Positions 18,475-27,966 are shown, numbered from the stretch's first letter. The stretch is DNA of 64,000 nucleotides from Sellimonas catena (GCF_045063725.1 NZ_CP173695.1), one strand, 5' to 3'. Numbers and translations: made by a program. The notes: generated by a model not told the origin, from the sequence alone.

Positions 18475-19422
18475 CTATTTCTTTTTCTTCAGCATTTCCT
18501 GTACCTGCTTTAACGCTTCGGCATATCTCTTCGATACCGTATTCGGATTTCGGTGCAGCAGTCTTGCGGAACGTCTTGCCGCCCGGTTCGTCAAAGAGCC
18601 GATGTTCTTAAATTCCTGCTCGATCTGTGTTTTAATTTTCTGAAGCTCTTCCCGCTTCTCCAGACCGGCATCTATGGACTCGTTGACTCTGTCAATAAGC
18701 TCCACAAGCATCATACGACGGTTTTCTCTCTGCCGTTCGATCATTCCTTCCAGGAATTCTTTCCGGGACATCTTTCGTTCTTCCCGTTTCATCTGATACT
18801 GCATCAGTCCATCCTCCGCAAATGCGGAAACAACTTCGAGACGCTTCTGCAGTCTTTGGATCTTTTCGTTGCTGTCGCTTAACCGGATCAGCATATCCCG
18901 CAGGTCCATTGCCTCGCTGAAGGACAGAGTAAAGTCCACAGCAAACGCGGAGGAACAGACAACAGATACTACTTCTGCAATCCGTTCCGGAATCTGGAGA
19001 ACCAGATTTTCAATCGGTACATGGATCACCCGCACAAGAAGCACAGAAAACACACCCCAGCCAAGCGAAACCGGGAGACAGATATAGCCCTTCAGATTCA
19101 GCGGCATATGGCTGTAGTCCCAGTACCGTACCCGGAAAAGCCGCTCCATGCAGGCCCCTGTCACGTATTCCAGAATGGTTGCCCCTGTCATTCCGAAAAG
19201 AAATATCAGAATCACCTGATCTCTTACTCCAATTGTACATAAAAGCACGATAATCGCACCGCTTCCATAAATGGGCAGCATCGGTCCGTGCAGGAATCCT
19301 CTGTTAATCCATTCCCTCTTCTTTATGGAAACATAGCAGCTCTCCCATACCCATCCGAGAAAACAGTAAATGAAGAAAAACAGCAGCCACTGAATAAAGG
19401 TATATTGATAGGTCAATCGCAT
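18475..19422 (-). CDS. Putative ABC-transporter type IV (CmpB-like) membrane protein
   Basis: A 315-residue protein. The N-terminal half (about residues 1-160) has four or five helices and the family pattern FFIYCFLGWVWESCYVS, RGFLHGPMLPIYGSGA and RYWDYSHMPLNLKGYICLP, typical of the CmpB-like family common in clostridia. The C-terminal 150 residues are charged and probably coiled coil (SNEKIQRLQKRLEVV, ERKMSRKEFLEGMIERQREN). Despite the family name there is no ATPase gene nearby. Function unknown. Confidence 0.75.
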   Translation of the reverse strand: MRLTYQYTFIQWLLFFFIYCFLGWVWESCYVSIKKREWINRGFLHGPMLPIYGSGAIIVLLCTIGVRDQVILIFLFGMTGATILEYVTGACMERLFRVRYWDYSHMPLNLKGYICLPVSLGWGVFSVLLVRVIHVPIENLVLQIPERIAEVVSVVCSSAFAVDFTLSFSEAMDLRDMLIRLSDSNEKIQRLQKRLEVVSAFAEDGLMQYQMKREERKMSRKEFLEGMIERQRENRRMMLVELIDRVNESIDAGLEKREELQKIKTQIEQEFKNIGSLTNRAARRSARLLHRNPNTVSKRYAEALKQVQEMLKKKK

Positions 19423-19433
19423 TTTCCTCCTTA

Positions 19434-20075
19434 TTAATTGTCAACCCCGTTTTTTCCGCACAGATCACTTAAACAGCATTTGTCACAGTACGGCTTTGTT
19501 CTTGCTGTACAGACATCCCGCCCATGGTAAACAAGACGGTGGCAGAAACTGCTCCCCTCTTCCGGCGGCACCAGTTTCCAGAGCTCCATCTCTACTTTTT
19601 TCGGCTCCTTGATGCCATCCACAATACCGATTCTGTTTACCAGACGAATACAATGCGTGTCGGTCACAATGGCAGGTTTTCCGAAGACGTCTCCCATAAT
19701 CAGGTTTGCACTTTTTCTGCCGACACCCGGGAGTTTCAACAGGGCGTCAAAATCGTCCGGAACCTGTCCGCCGTACTCGTCTCTCAGGATCTTCATACAG
19801 GCGCTGATATCTCTTGCCTTACTCTTTCCTAATCCACACGGACGCACAATTTCTTCAATCTTTTCCACAGGTGCATCCGCCACTGCGTTGATATCCGGAT
19901 ATTGGGCATACAGATCCTGCACCACCACATTGACTCTCGCATCGGTGCACTGTGCCGCCAGCCGGACACTGATCAGAAGCTTCCACGCCTCATTGTAATC
20001 CAGCGTGCAGTCCGCGTCCGGATATTCTTTTCTCAATCTTTCAATTACTTCTAATGTCAGCTCTTTTTTGGTCAT
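19434..20075 (-). CDS. nth: Endonuclease III
   Basis: A 213-residue base-excision repair glycosylase/AP lyase acting on oxidised pyrimidines. The helix-hairpin-helix LPGVGRKSANLIMG holds the catalytic lysine, and the catalytic aspartate is in IVTDTHCIRL. The C-terminal [4Fe-4S] loop has cysteines in CTARTKPYCDKCCLSDLC, matching the C-x6-C-x2-C-x5-C rule. Full length. It ends 11 bases before the CmpB-like gene and starts 14 bases after the glucosidase gene. Confidence 0.95.
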   Translation of the reverse strand: MTKKELTLEVIERLRKEYPDADCTLDYNEAWKLLISVRLAAQCTDARVNVVVQDLYAQYPDINAVADAPVEKIEEIVRPCGLGKSKARDISACMKILRDEYGGQVPDDFDALLKLPGVGRKSANLIMGDVFGKPAIVTDTHCIRLVNRIGIVDGIKEPKKVEMELWKLVPPEEGSSFCHRLVYHGRDVCTARTKPYCDKCCLSDLCGKNGVDN

Positions 20076-20089
20076 TTTTTCACTCCATT

Positions 20090-22099
20090 TTATTCTTCTG
20101 TCGTTGAAAAAAGAAGAGAGAGATGTTCCGGATTTTCATAATCCTTGCTGTATCCGTCATCATGATAATATTCATAAGATGCCATCTCATTTTGCACAAA
20201 TTTCAAAAGCTCCAGATGCTCAAAATCAATGTCCTGCGTACACTGTGCCGGTTTTGCCAGCGGAATCAGCGTATCCGGACGCATGAAAAATACAACATCT
20301 GTCAGTTCCACATCGATGTACTGATGTCCTGCCGGACGGATCTCTGTCTCCATCGTTCCGTCCTCCTTAAAGCGTACCATCTTCATCGTCTCAGGCAGGT
20401 AAACATAACGCCCTCTCGCGTTCTGCTCATAGACCGGGGCAAGCATCAGCTCATTGCCAAGAAGCAGCTGATCCTCCACCTGAGCGGCATACTTATCGTC
20501 CGGATAATCAAAGGCCAGCGGGCGGAACATCATTTCGCCGCGGAGCGCCGCTTTCATATATTCACTGTAAAGATACGGGATAAGCCGGTATCTCAGTCCG
20601 ATCACATGCCGGAATCCTGCTGTATTTCCAAACCGGTAGACTTCCTGCTCCCTTGTTCCCGCGGCGGAATGGTTCCGCATGAGCGGCGTGAAAATGCCGA
20701 ACTCCAGCCAGCGCATCAGAAGTTCCTCTGTCGTATCTGCGCCGAATCCGCCCAGATCCGCTCCTGTATAGAGGAAACCGCACATATTCAAAGACGGCAT
20801 CATCTTGATATTTAAAAGCAGGTGGGACCACCAGGACTTGTTGTCACCCTGCCAGATTCCGCCATACCGGTGCATACCGATATAGGAAGAACGAGAAAAC
20901 ATGAGAATTCTCTTGTCCGGTTCCAGACGTTCAAACGCTTCTCCTGCCGCCTTTGTCATATTGTATCCAAACAGGTTGTGCACCCGGTCATGGCGCACCC
21001 GGACACCGTCCATATCATGGTAAAATGCTTTATAGTCTTCCGGATTGTTGGAAAGGCCTCCCACAAGCCCCTGGAATTCAGAGAAACTGTCCAGATCCAG
21101 ATTTTTTCCTTTATAGGTATCGATTTTTTCCATGACCGCCTTCAGGCTGTCCTCCGTATAAAAGATGGACGGCTCATTCATGTCGTTCCAGAAGCCCTCG
21201 ATCCCCTGATCCAGAAGAAAACGGTACTGATCTCCAAACCAGTTACGCGCCTCGGTATTGAGCATATCCGGGAATAAGGCTCTGCCCGGCCAGACTGCTG
21301 CCACAAACGGAGTCCCGTCTTCTTTTTTGCAGAAGTATCCCTTCTCGATTCCCTCTTCATATACCGGATATCCCTTTTCTTCCTTCACGCCGGCATCGAT
21401 AATCGGTACCAGGTGAATGTTTTCCTTCTTCATTTCTTCTACAAAGTCCGGAAAATCCGGAAATGTTTCCTGATTGAGGGTAAAATCCTTATACCGCTCC
21501 ATATAATCGATATCCAGATATACGCTGTCCAACGGAATCTGAAGATCCCGGTACGCTTTCACCACTTCCCGGACATCATCCTCACTCCGGTATCCCCAGC
21601 GGCTCTGTCCATATCCAAATGCCCACAGCGGCGGAATGTAACTGCGTCCGATCATTTTCCGGAACTGCTTTACAATATCTTTCACATCCATGCCTGTAAT
21701 CACGTAAACATCCAGATTCCAGTCCGATGCCTGAATTTTCAGTTCCTCCATCTTCGTATATCCAATATCAAAACTTACAATTCCCGGATAGTCCACGAAA
21801 ACGCCAAACGTCTCCGAACCGTCCACTACAAAAAAGTTATGGGCAGCATAAAGAGAACGCTTTTCTTCCATATGATTCGGGTCATCCGTACATTTGCTTT
21901 CATAGATCCATCCACGCTTGTTGATTCCGCGCAGATTTTCCCCCAGTCCGTATACCCGGTCGTGTTCCGCCATCCGGTATGTCAAAGTCATCTGTTCTTC
22001 ATCTACCACAAAAAAAGGAAGCGCTCCCGCCTCGATCTCTGGCTTTTCCGGCACCGCACCGGTTTCAATGCAACTTCCATATGTATATCTGCTGATCAT
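20090..22099 (-). CDS. GH31 alpha-glucosidase
   Basis: A 669-residue cytoplasmic glycoside hydrolase of family 31. An N-terminal beta-sandwich (about residues 1-145) precedes the TIM barrel, which begins RSYIPPLWAFGYGQSRWGY. The nucleophile aspartate is in GFWNDMNEPS near residue 310 and the acid/base aspartate in IWQGDNKSWW near residue 410; RNHSAAGTREQE is the loop with a substrate-binding arginine-histidine. No signal peptide. It should release alpha-linked glucose from oligosaccharides taken into the cell. It heads a minus-strand row with nth and the CmpB gene, although a functional link is unlikely. Confidence 0.92.
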   Translation of the reverse strand: MISRYTYGSCIETGAVPEKPEIEAGALPFFVVDEEQMTLTYRMAEHDRVYGLGENLRGINKRGWIYESKCTDDPNHMEEKRSLYAAHNFFVVDGSETFGVFVDYPGIVSFDIGYTKMEELKIQASDWNLDVYVITGMDVKDIVKQFRKMIGRSYIPPLWAFGYGQSRWGYRSEDDVREVVKAYRDLQIPLDSVYLDIDYMERYKDFTLNQETFPDFPDFVEEMKKENIHLVPIIDAGVKEEKGYPVYEEGIEKGYFCKKEDGTPFVAAVWPGRALFPDMLNTEARNWFGDQYRFLLDQGIEGFWNDMNEPSIFYTEDSLKAVMEKIDTYKGKNLDLDSFSEFQGLVGGLSNNPEDYKAFYHDMDGVRVRHDRVHNLFGYNMTKAAGEAFERLEPDKRILMFSRSSYIGMHRYGGIWQGDNKSWWSHLLLNIKMMPSLNMCGFLYTGADLGGFGADTTEELLMRWLEFGIFTPLMRNHSAAGTREQEVYRFGNTAGFRHVIGLRYRLIPYLYSEYMKAALRGEMMFRPLAFDYPDDKYAAQVEDQLLLGNELMLAPVYEQNARGRYVYLPETMKMVRFKEDGTMETEIRPAGHQYIDVELTDVVFFMRPDTLIPLAKPAQCTQDIDFEHLELLKFVQNEMASYEYYHDDGYSKDYENPEHLSLLFSTTEE

Positions 22100-22205
22100 A
22101 CTCTTTCTTCCTTTCTTCTCATAATTGCATACTCCTATCTAATCACTGTTTTTTCCTGTTGTCAAACGAAACCTGAAAAAAAAATCAAACTGTATATATC
22201 TAACA

Positions 22206-22234
22206 TTGACAGTAATGTCAGTTCGTGCTAGACT
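22206..22234 (+). promoter_or_regulatory. Sigma-A promoter with inverted repeat at the -35 box
   Basis: TTGACA at 22206-22211, 17-base spacer, TAGACT at 22229-22234. TGACA-GTAA-TGTCA is a perfect inverted repeat on the -35 box, and ACTGT/ACAGT half sites follow at 22232 and 22252. A GntR repressor is encoded in the operon, so an operator here is likely. Confidence 0.65.
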
Positions 22235-22280
22235 GTGCTTATCAAACAAGTACAGTATTAACAAGAAAAGGAGTAAGCTT

Positions 22281-23132
22281 ATGAACAACGAATATATTTC
22301 CTTTCACCATCTATCCAAAAAGTTTCAGAACGACCTCGTTCTGAAAGATATCAGCGCCGTCCTTCACCGAGGCGAAATTCTCGGTTTTCTTGGCCCTAGC
22401 GGTGCTGGGAAGACCACAACCATCAAAATCCTGACCGGACAGCTTCTCCCTACTTCCGGGGAAGCCAAAGTGCTTGGAAAACGTTGTCAGGACATTGATG
22501 AGTCCATCTATGAACAGATCGGAATTGTTACGGATCAAAGCGGAATCTATGAGCGGCTGTCCGTCTATGACAATCTGAAATATTTTGCAAGGCTTCTGAA
22601 TGTACCGCTCAAGGATATTGACCCTCTTCTGAGGCGGATCGGGCTGTATGATCACCGGAAGAAACCTGCCGGCAGGCTTTCCAAAGGCCAGACACAGCGC
22701 CTCATCCTTGCACGGGCCATCCTTCACCGCCCCAAAGTACTCTTTCTGGATGAGCCGACCAGCGGACTGGACCCGACGACCGCTCTGGAAATCCACCGGA
22801 TGCTTCTTGAGTTGAAAGAATCCGGTATGGCCATTTTCCTGACCACTCACAATATGGAAGAGGCCTCCAAACTCTGCGACCACGTTGCCCTGCTAAACGA
22901 AGGCACCATCGTAGAGTACGGCACACCGGAATCCATCTGCCTGAAATATAATACCCTCAAGAGGTACCGGGTCCGTTTACAGGACGGAAGCCGGCATGAG
23001 CTGGAACAAAGTGAAGAAACCAGCCGGAAACTCGCCGGCTGGATTTCGCAGAACGTGATTGAGACGATTCACTCCTGCGAACCGACACTGGAAACTGTAT
23101 TTTTAACTGTGACAGGGAGGACATTATCATGA
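22281..23132 (+). CDS. ABC transporter ATP-binding protein
   Basis: A 283-residue ATPase. Walker A is GPSGAGKTTT near residue 40, the signature LSKGQTQRLILARAI near 133, Walker B FLDEPTSGLDP near 155, and the switch histidine TTHNMEE. The C-terminal tail of about 70 residues matches drug/peptide-exporter ATPases. The ATG at 22281 follows AAAGGAG; the frame extends upstream into the promoter and is not used. It overlaps the permease start by four bases (ATGA), so the two form one transporter. Confidence 0.9.
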   Translation: MNNEYISFHHLSKKFQNDLVLKDISAVLHRGEILGFLGPSGAGKTTTIKILTGQLLPTSGEAKVLGKRCQDIDESIYEQIGIVTDQSGIYERLSVYDNLKYFARLLNVPLKDIDPLLRRIGLYDHRKKPAGRLSKGQTQRLILARAILHRPKVLFLDEPTSGLDPTTALEIHRMLLELKESGMAIFLTTHNMEEASKLCDHVALLNEGTIVEYGTPESICLKYNTLKRYRVRLQDGSRHELEQSEETSRKLAGWISQNVIETIHSCEPTLETVFLTVTGRTLS

Positions 23133-23860
23133 AAACCATTCATCTTAGAAAACTGACCGCAATTATGGAAGTAAAAGGCCGCACACTTTTCAGTAAAAAC
23201 CTGATTATCATGCCGGCATTTTCTCTGGCCTTTACCTATCTGATCAAAATGATATACGGAAATATGGACATCGGCGTTGACACAAGCGGCTATGCACTGT
23301 CCATGGGTGTACTGATGAATATCTGTATGACCGGCATCTACTGCGTTGCCGCTCTGCTTGCCGAAGAGAAAGAAAAACATACACTCCGCACCCTGATGAC
23401 CTCCTCCGTAAACGGACTGGAATTTTCCATCGGAAGTCTTCTACCGTCACTGGCTCTGCTTATCATCGTCAATGTGCTTTGTGTCTTCCTTTCCGGAATG
23501 ACCTTTGACGCTTCCGAATGGATGGCTTTCCTGGCTGTTTCGACAGCTGCTTCTATGATCAGCTGTATCATCGGCATGATTTTCGGAATCTTTGCACCAA
23601 ACCAGATGACCGCCGGCACCATCACCACTCCGGTTCTGATTGTACTGATGCTCATCCCGATGCTCTCCGGTCTGAACGAAACGATCGAACGGATTTCCGG
23701 CTTTCTGTTTACCGGAACGCTTAACGCGGCCATCACCAATCTGGATCTCGGAGCGTCTGTGATCGATACGAAAGGAATTCTGGTACTTGTCCTGGAGGCC
23801 CTGCTTTCCATCCTGCTGTTTCTCATCCTTTACCGGAAAAACGGCTTTGAGTCAAATTGA
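23129..23860 (+). CDS. ABC-2 type transporter permease
   Basis: A 243-residue permease with six predicted helices, starting about residue 24 (MPAFSLAFTYLIKMIYG) and ending ILLFLILYRKNGFESN. Short ABC-2 permeases of this kind partner one ATPase and work as dimers. The start overlaps the ATPase stop. The stop codon lies inside an inverted repeat (23849-23869) that also covers the next promoter's -35 box. Confidence 0.85.
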   Translation: MKTIHLRKLTAIMEVKGRTLFSKNLIIMPAFSLAFTYLIKMIYGNMDIGVDTSGYALSMGVLMNICMTGIYCVAALLAEEKEKHTLRTLMTSSVNGLEFSIGSLLPSLALLIIVNVLCVFLSGMTFDASEWMAFLAVSTAASMISCIIGMIFGIFAPNQMTAGTITTPVLIVLMLIPMLSGLNETIERISGFLFTGTLNAAITNLDLGASVIDTKGILVLVLEALLSILLFLILYRKNGFESN

Positions 23861-23904
23861 TTTTGACTCCTGCCTTTTTATCAGGTAAACTGTACAAAGA
23901 CAGT
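23849..23904 (+). promoter_or_regulatory. Internal promoter with two inverted repeats before the GntR gene
   Basis: GAGTCAAA-TTGAT-TTTGACTC (23849-23869) is a perfect inverted repeat that includes the upstream stop codon and the -35 box TTGACT (23863-23868). The -10 box TAAACT follows after 17 bases (23886-23891). A second repeat, ACTGT-ACAAAG-ACAGT, overlaps the start region (23889-23904). ACTGT/ACAGT half sites also occur at the first promoter, suggesting one regulator for both. Confidence 0.55.
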
Positions 23905-23931
23905 GAAACAGATGGAAAGAAAGGTGATTAT

Positions 23932-24306
23932 GTGGAGATCATACTGAGCAGCTCCAGCGACAAACCAATATATGAACAGATTACATCTCAGATCAAGGAG
24001 ATGATTATGAAAGGCGAGCTGAAACCCGGCGAGGCTATGCCCTCCATGCGCAAGCTCGCCAAAAGCCTGCACGTCAGCGTCATCACGACGCAGCGTGCCT
24101 ACGACGATCTGCAAAGAGACGGATTTATCATCACAGTTCCTGCAAAGGGGACTTTTGTATCAACCCAGAATCAGGATTTCATCCGTGAAGAAAATCTGCG
24201 CAGAATCGAAGAGCTCCTGACGGACGCCGCCACCCTCGGAAGAGAGAACGGACTTTCCCTCGAGGAGCTTCAGACTACACTTGAACTTGTTTACAAGGAG
24301 GACTAA
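23932..24306 (+). CDS. GntR-family regulator, YtrA type
   Basis: A 124-residue short GntR regulator: a winged helix (KPIYEQITSQIKEMI, EAMPSMRKLAKSLHVSVITTQRAYDDL, TVPAKGTFVS) plus a brief dimerisation tail, which is the YtrA layout. I choose the GTG at 23932, whose frame begins EIILSSSSDKPIYEQI after AAGGTGAT. YtrA-type proteins repress ABC transporter operons and are released by cell-wall-active antibiotics in Bacillus. Placed between the two ABC pairs, it probably represses both promoters. Confidence 0.88.
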   Translation: MEIILSSSSDKPIYEQITSQIKEMIMKGELKPGEAMPSMRKLAKSLHVSVITTQRAYDDLQRDGFIITVPAKGTFVSTQNQDFIREENLRRIEELLTDAATLGRENGLSLEELQTTLELVYKED

Positions 24307-24310
24307 TTCC

Positions 24311-25174
24311 ATGCAGCAGGCACTGGTAATTGAAAATCTGACAAAACGCTATAAAGACTTTACCCTGGACCATATCTCCTTTTCTCTTCCTCAGGGTACG
24401 ATTCTCGGTATCATCGGTGAAAATGGTTCCGGAAAATCAACTCTGATCAATGCACTCCTCGGCCTCATCCCAGCTGATTACAGCCAGCTGGAGCTGCTGG
24501 GAAAAGACATCGCCGCACATCCGAATCTGATCAAGCAGGATCTGGCCGTCATTTTTGATGATGCAGGGTATGATGAAAACTTTACCCCTCTTCAGATCGG
24601 GAAGTTTCTTTCTCATGTATATAAAAACTGGGATGCGGACAGTTACCGTTCCTATCTGAAACGCTTCGATCTTCCCGCAAAGAAACGCCTGAAAACATTT
24701 TCCAGGGGAATGAAAACCAAGCTGGAGTTTGCCATCGCGTTCAGTCATTCTCCCAAATTTCTGATCATGGATGAAGCGACCAACGGCCTGGATCCGGTAT
24801 TCCGGGATGAAATCCTCGACCTTCTCCGGGAATTCAGCGAGGAAGAAAATCATACGGTCCTGATCGCCTCCCATATTACAAGCGACCTGGATAAAATCGC
24901 CGACTATGTTGCCTATATTCATCATGGCAGGCTGCTCTTTTTCCAGTCCTATGATGAGCTTCAGAATGAGTACGGCATTATCAACTGCAAAAAATCCTTT
25001 CTCGATAACCTGAATCCGGAAGACGTTGTCTATTACCGGAAAGAGGACTACAGTTACCGTGTCCTTGTCAAAAACAGATACAGTCTCAAACAGATTTTCC
25101 AGGATGTGGAAATCCATTCTGCCGATCTGGAGGAAATCATGCTATTTTACGCAAAGGGGGAGAAACTGGAATGA
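24311..25174 (+). CDS. ABC transporter ATP-binding protein (YtrB-like)
   Basis: A 287-residue ATPase starting MQQALVIENLTKRYKDF. Walker A is GENGSGKST near residue 37, the signature is altered to FSRGMKTKLEFAIAF, and Walker B is FLIMDEATNGLDP, with alanine in place of the usual proline, as often seen in YtrB-like proteins. The start lies four bases after the GntR stop. With the next permease, whose start overlaps its stop, it forms the second transporter. Confidence 0.9.
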   Translation: MQQALVIENLTKRYKDFTLDHISFSLPQGTILGIIGENGSGKSTLINALLGLIPADYSQLELLGKDIAAHPNLIKQDLAVIFDDAGYDENFTPLQIGKFLSHVYKNWDADSYRSYLKRFDLPAKKRLKTFSRGMKTKLEFAIAFSHSPKFLIMDEATNGLDPVFRDEILDLLREFSEEENHTVLIASHITSDLDKIADYVAYIHHGRLLFFQSYDELQNEYGIINCKKSFLDNLNPEDVVYYRKEDYSYRVLVKNRYSLKQIFQDVEIHSADLEEIMLFYAKGEKLE

Positions 25175-25818
25175 AAGGAATTATATTAAAAGATTTTTAT
25201 GAGAGCATTATCATACGTAAGAACCTGCTGAACTGGATTTTTGCCACGGTCATGATCGTGGCACTGACCCTCGTATTCCAGACCAGATATGTATTTGTTC
25301 TTTTCTGCGGCATGGCGATTCCGATTCTTGGCACTTCCATGCTTCAGTTTTCCATGGAGCAGGATGAGATCGCACACTTTTATAAATTACAGCGTACATT
25401 TCCGCTGACTGTGAGGCAGATTGTTCTTGCCAAATATATCCTGGCACTGCTCTGTACAGGATTTTTCCTGCTGGTCTCCCTTGGATTTTCACTGATTTAT
25501 ATTTCTGTCTACAAGGTGGCCTCTTTTACAGAAGGGATGCAGATCTGTGCCATGGGAATCCCGCTTTCCCTCACCTTTATGGCAGTTACCTACTTTGGTT
25601 ATTTTCTCTTTGGCGCCAAGCTCGGAACAATCCTGTATGTCATTGTCACCTGTATTACCGCAATGACATATGCCGTGTCGGCATTAAATTTCAACATTCT
25701 GGACCTGTTATTCCTCAACAGAACCCTGTTGTTTGTGATCGGGCTTCTGATTTCCATTGTTCTTCTGGTCATCAGCTTCTTCTTATCCGTCCATTTCTAT
25801 GAAAGAAAACTGAAATAA
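25171..25818 (+). CDS. ABC-2 type permease (YtrC/D-like)
   Basis: A 215-residue protein with six helices (first about residues 20-38, last about 185-207), starting MKGIILKDFYESIIIRKNLL. Its start overlaps the ATPase stop by four bases. Last gene of the operon, followed by a strong terminator. The substrate is unknown; relatives protect against cell-wall antibiotics or handle envelope stress. Confidence 0.82.
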   Translation: MKGIILKDFYESIIIRKNLLNWIFATVMIVALTLVFQTRYVFVLFCGMAIPILGTSMLQFSMEQDEIAHFYKLQRTFPLTVRQIVLAKYILALLCTGFFLLVSLGFSLIYISVYKVASFTEGMQICAMGIPLSLTFMAVTYFGYFLFGAKLGTILYVIVTCITAMTYAVSALNFNILDLLFLNRTLLFVIGLLISIVLLVISFFLSVHFYERKLK

Positions 25819-25831
25819 GACACTATTGCAA

Positions 25832-25860
25832 GAGGCACAGGATCTGACATCCTGTGCCTC
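25832..25860 (+). terminator. Intrinsic terminator of the GntR-ABC operon
   Basis: Perfect 12-base stem GAGGCACAGGAT / ATCCTGTGCCTC with a 5-base loop, followed by AATTTGTCTTTT. It lies 14 bases after the last stop codon and may also serve the convergent peptidase gene. Confidence 0.85.
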
Positions 25861-25891
25861 AATTTGTCTTTTCAGAATCTTAATGAAAATC

Positions 25892-26977
25892 TTATTCTTC
25901 CGGAACTACGATCAGATCTTTTGTGAAGTGGTTCAGTACTTCGCATCCGTCCTCTGTTACGATAACAAGGTCTTCGATACGAACACCGATTCCTTCGTCC
26001 ATCAGGTAGATACCCGGTTCGATGGAGAATACCTGTCCAACCTGGATGATGTCTTCGTTTACAGAAGAAACATCGCCGTATTCATGGTCTTCCATACCGA
26101 TGGAATGTCCTGTTCTGTGTGTGAAGTATTCGCCATATCCTTTTTCTGTGATGTAGTTACGGCAGGCAAGGTCAACGTCACACATTCTTGCGCCCGGTTT
26201 TACAGCATCGATACCTCTCTGCTGAGCTTCTTTTACGATCTCGTATACTTCTCTTGCTTTGTCAGATACTTCTCCGATGAAGACTGTTCTTGTCATATCT
26301 GAGCAGTAATCATTTAAGATACCGCCGATATCAAGTACAACGCTGTCTCCACGTTTTCCTTTTGTATCATCTGTTACATGATGCGGATCTGCACCGGATT
26401 TTCCGTATGCTGTGATCGGGTCAAAGGAAACTCCTGAATGACCTGTAGCCGCATACATTTCGCGAACTTTTGCGTTCAGTTCGTTTTCTGTGTATCCTTT
26501 TACTACAAGCGGAATCAGCTCTTCCATAATCTTGTCGTTTGCAAGGGAAGCTTCTCTCATCAGCTGCTGCTCATGCTCGTCTTTTACCATTCTCACATAG
26601 TCAACGATCATAGAACCGTTAAGGAATTTGCTTCCTGCGCCTAATTCCTGAAGTCTGAGAAGGAATCTTGCAGGCCATACTTTATCAATTCCGATCGGTT
26701 TGTCTTTTTCAACAAACTGGCTTAAGATTTCAACTGCATCCTCTACATCATCATACCAAACAAGCTCAACACCAAGATCTTTTTCCTGTGGGAATAACTT
26801 ATTAATTACAAGTTTGTGATTTCCGTTTACATTCAGGTAAAGAGCTAACATTCTTTCGCCCGGATGAATCCACTTACCTGTTAAGTAATAAATTGTCGGA
26901 GGATCGGAAATGATCATCTGCGGCATTCCCTGCTCTTCCATCTTTGTTAAGATTCTTCCTAATTTTGCTTGATCCAT
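25892..26977 (-). CDS. M24 family Xaa-Pro aminopeptidase
   Basis: A 361-residue dimetal peptidase that removes N-terminal residues before proline or splits Xaa-Pro dipeptides. The creatinase-like N domain (about residues 1-130) precedes the pita-bread catalytic domain. Metal ligands are visible: aspartates in VLDIGGILNDYCSDMTRT, histidine in HRTGHSIGMEDHEYG, glutamates in FSIEPGIYL and GVRIEDL. No signal peptide. Single-gene unit. Confidence 0.93.
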   Translation of the reverse strand: MDQAKLGRILTKMEEQGMPQMIISDPPTIYYLTGKWIHPGERMLALYLNVNGNHKLVINKLFPQEKDLGVELVWYDDVEDAVEILSQFVEKDKPIGIDKVWPARFLLRLQELGAGSKFLNGSMIVDYVRMVKDEHEQQLMREASLANDKIMEELIPLVVKGYTENELNAKVREMYAATGHSGVSFDPITAYGKSGADPHHVTDDTKGKRGDSVVLDIGGILNDYCSDMTRTVFIGEVSDKAREVYEIVKEAQQRGIDAVKPGARMCDVDLACRNYITEKGYGEYFTHRTGHSIGMEDHEYGDVSSVNEDIIQVGQVFSIEPGIYLMDEGIGVRIEDLVIVTEDGCEVLNHFTKDLIVVPEE

Positions 26978-27045
26978 TGCTAATACCCCACTTTCAATAT
27001 GTTTTTATCTAGCTGATATTATTATAATCTTGTCATATATAAAAG

Positions 27046-27876
27046 TCAATCATGGGGATGTCCTGAAAGCACTTTCAAGATGCCAAAAGCAGATCCTATA
27101 TTGCCGCCTTCCAGAATGTATTTTTTTGCATTTTTCTGCAGACTGGTTCCTGCTGGAAGGTCTTTTGGATCGATGTCCCCGGGAACCTGAAACAGCCACT
27201 CCATATATTCCCTGTCATCTCTATTTTCCCTTATAATCTCAAAGCGGTTCTGAAAGGACCGGATCCGGGATGTTTCTGGCAGCATGGATTGCAGGGCCGG
27301 TGAAAGCAGCCAGGAATTGCAGGTATACCGGCACTCTTTCCATTCAGGATAATAGTTTCCAAAAAAGAGTTTTGCTCTGTTCAGAGAATCTTCTACCGCC
27401 TCCTTTGACAGATCCGCATCGGATGGAATATGAATACTGATTACCTTTTCGCCGTCTGTTTCCTTTCGCTCATATTCCAATTCCCCGATTCTGAAAATCG
27501 CCATACTTGTCTGACGATAAGTCCACCATCCTCTGTCAAAAAACATATGCCCGTTTTTCTTTTTGCACTCTTCCAGAAATCTCGGGAAACACTTCATGGT
27601 GTCCAGAAAAATAGTGTCTGGAATCATTTTTGCCTGACAGGTTTCACAGACCTGTCTGGCGCATTCCAACTGGCAATACAGCATTTTCAGATTCCCTTCA
27701 TCTTCCGCAAGTACCGTTTGCAACTTCCGATAGGCCGATTCAGCTGTTTTCAGTTCCTGCATCTGCTGCAAAATCTCATTTACCTTTTCCAGATTTACTT
27801 CTTCGCCGATAATACATAATTTTTCTCTCATTTCCGGCTGTAAATCAATACGTTTATATAATTCTTCTAATGTCAT
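27046..27876 (-). CDS. Acyltransferase-like protein (NAT_N / GNAT_C type)
   Basis: A 276-residue protein beginning MTLEELYKRIDLQPEM. The N-terminal half is helical with four cysteines (YCQLECARQVCETCQ); the C-terminal half has FDRGWWTYRQTSMAIFRIGELEYE, then ISIHIPSDADLSKEAVEDSL and WLLSPALQSMLPETSRIRSF, the marks of the two-domain acyltransferase-like family once called DUF5596. The WLLSP...LPETSRI text is the most diagnostic. Substrate unknown. It stands alone between the peptidase and the bgl operon. Confidence 0.62.
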   Translation of the reverse strand: MTLEELYKRIDLQPEMREKLCIIGEEVNLEKVNEILQQMQELKTAESAYRKLQTVLAEDEGNLKMLYCQLECARQVCETCQAKMIPDTIFLDTMKCFPRFLEECKKKNGHMFFDRGWWTYRQTSMAIFRIGELEYERKETDGEKVISIHIPSDADLSKEAVEDSLNRAKLFFGNYYPEWKECRYTCNSWLLSPALQSMLPETSRIRSFQNRFEIIRENRDDREYMEWLFQVPGDIDPKDLPAGTSLQKNAKKYILEGGNIGSAFGILKVLSGHPHD

Positions 27877-27966
27877 CTGATTACTCCTGCATTTTTTAAT
27901 CTGCTGAGATTATTATAGCAGGCACAGTGCTAAAACGGAAGCCGGACTGTACCCTCATCAAATCCA

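Noticed and set aside
22206..22280. Upstream start of the first ABC ATPase of the GntR operon
   Set aside because: The region is the promoter (TTGACA, 17 bases, TAGACT) and the ATG at 22281 has a good ribosome site.
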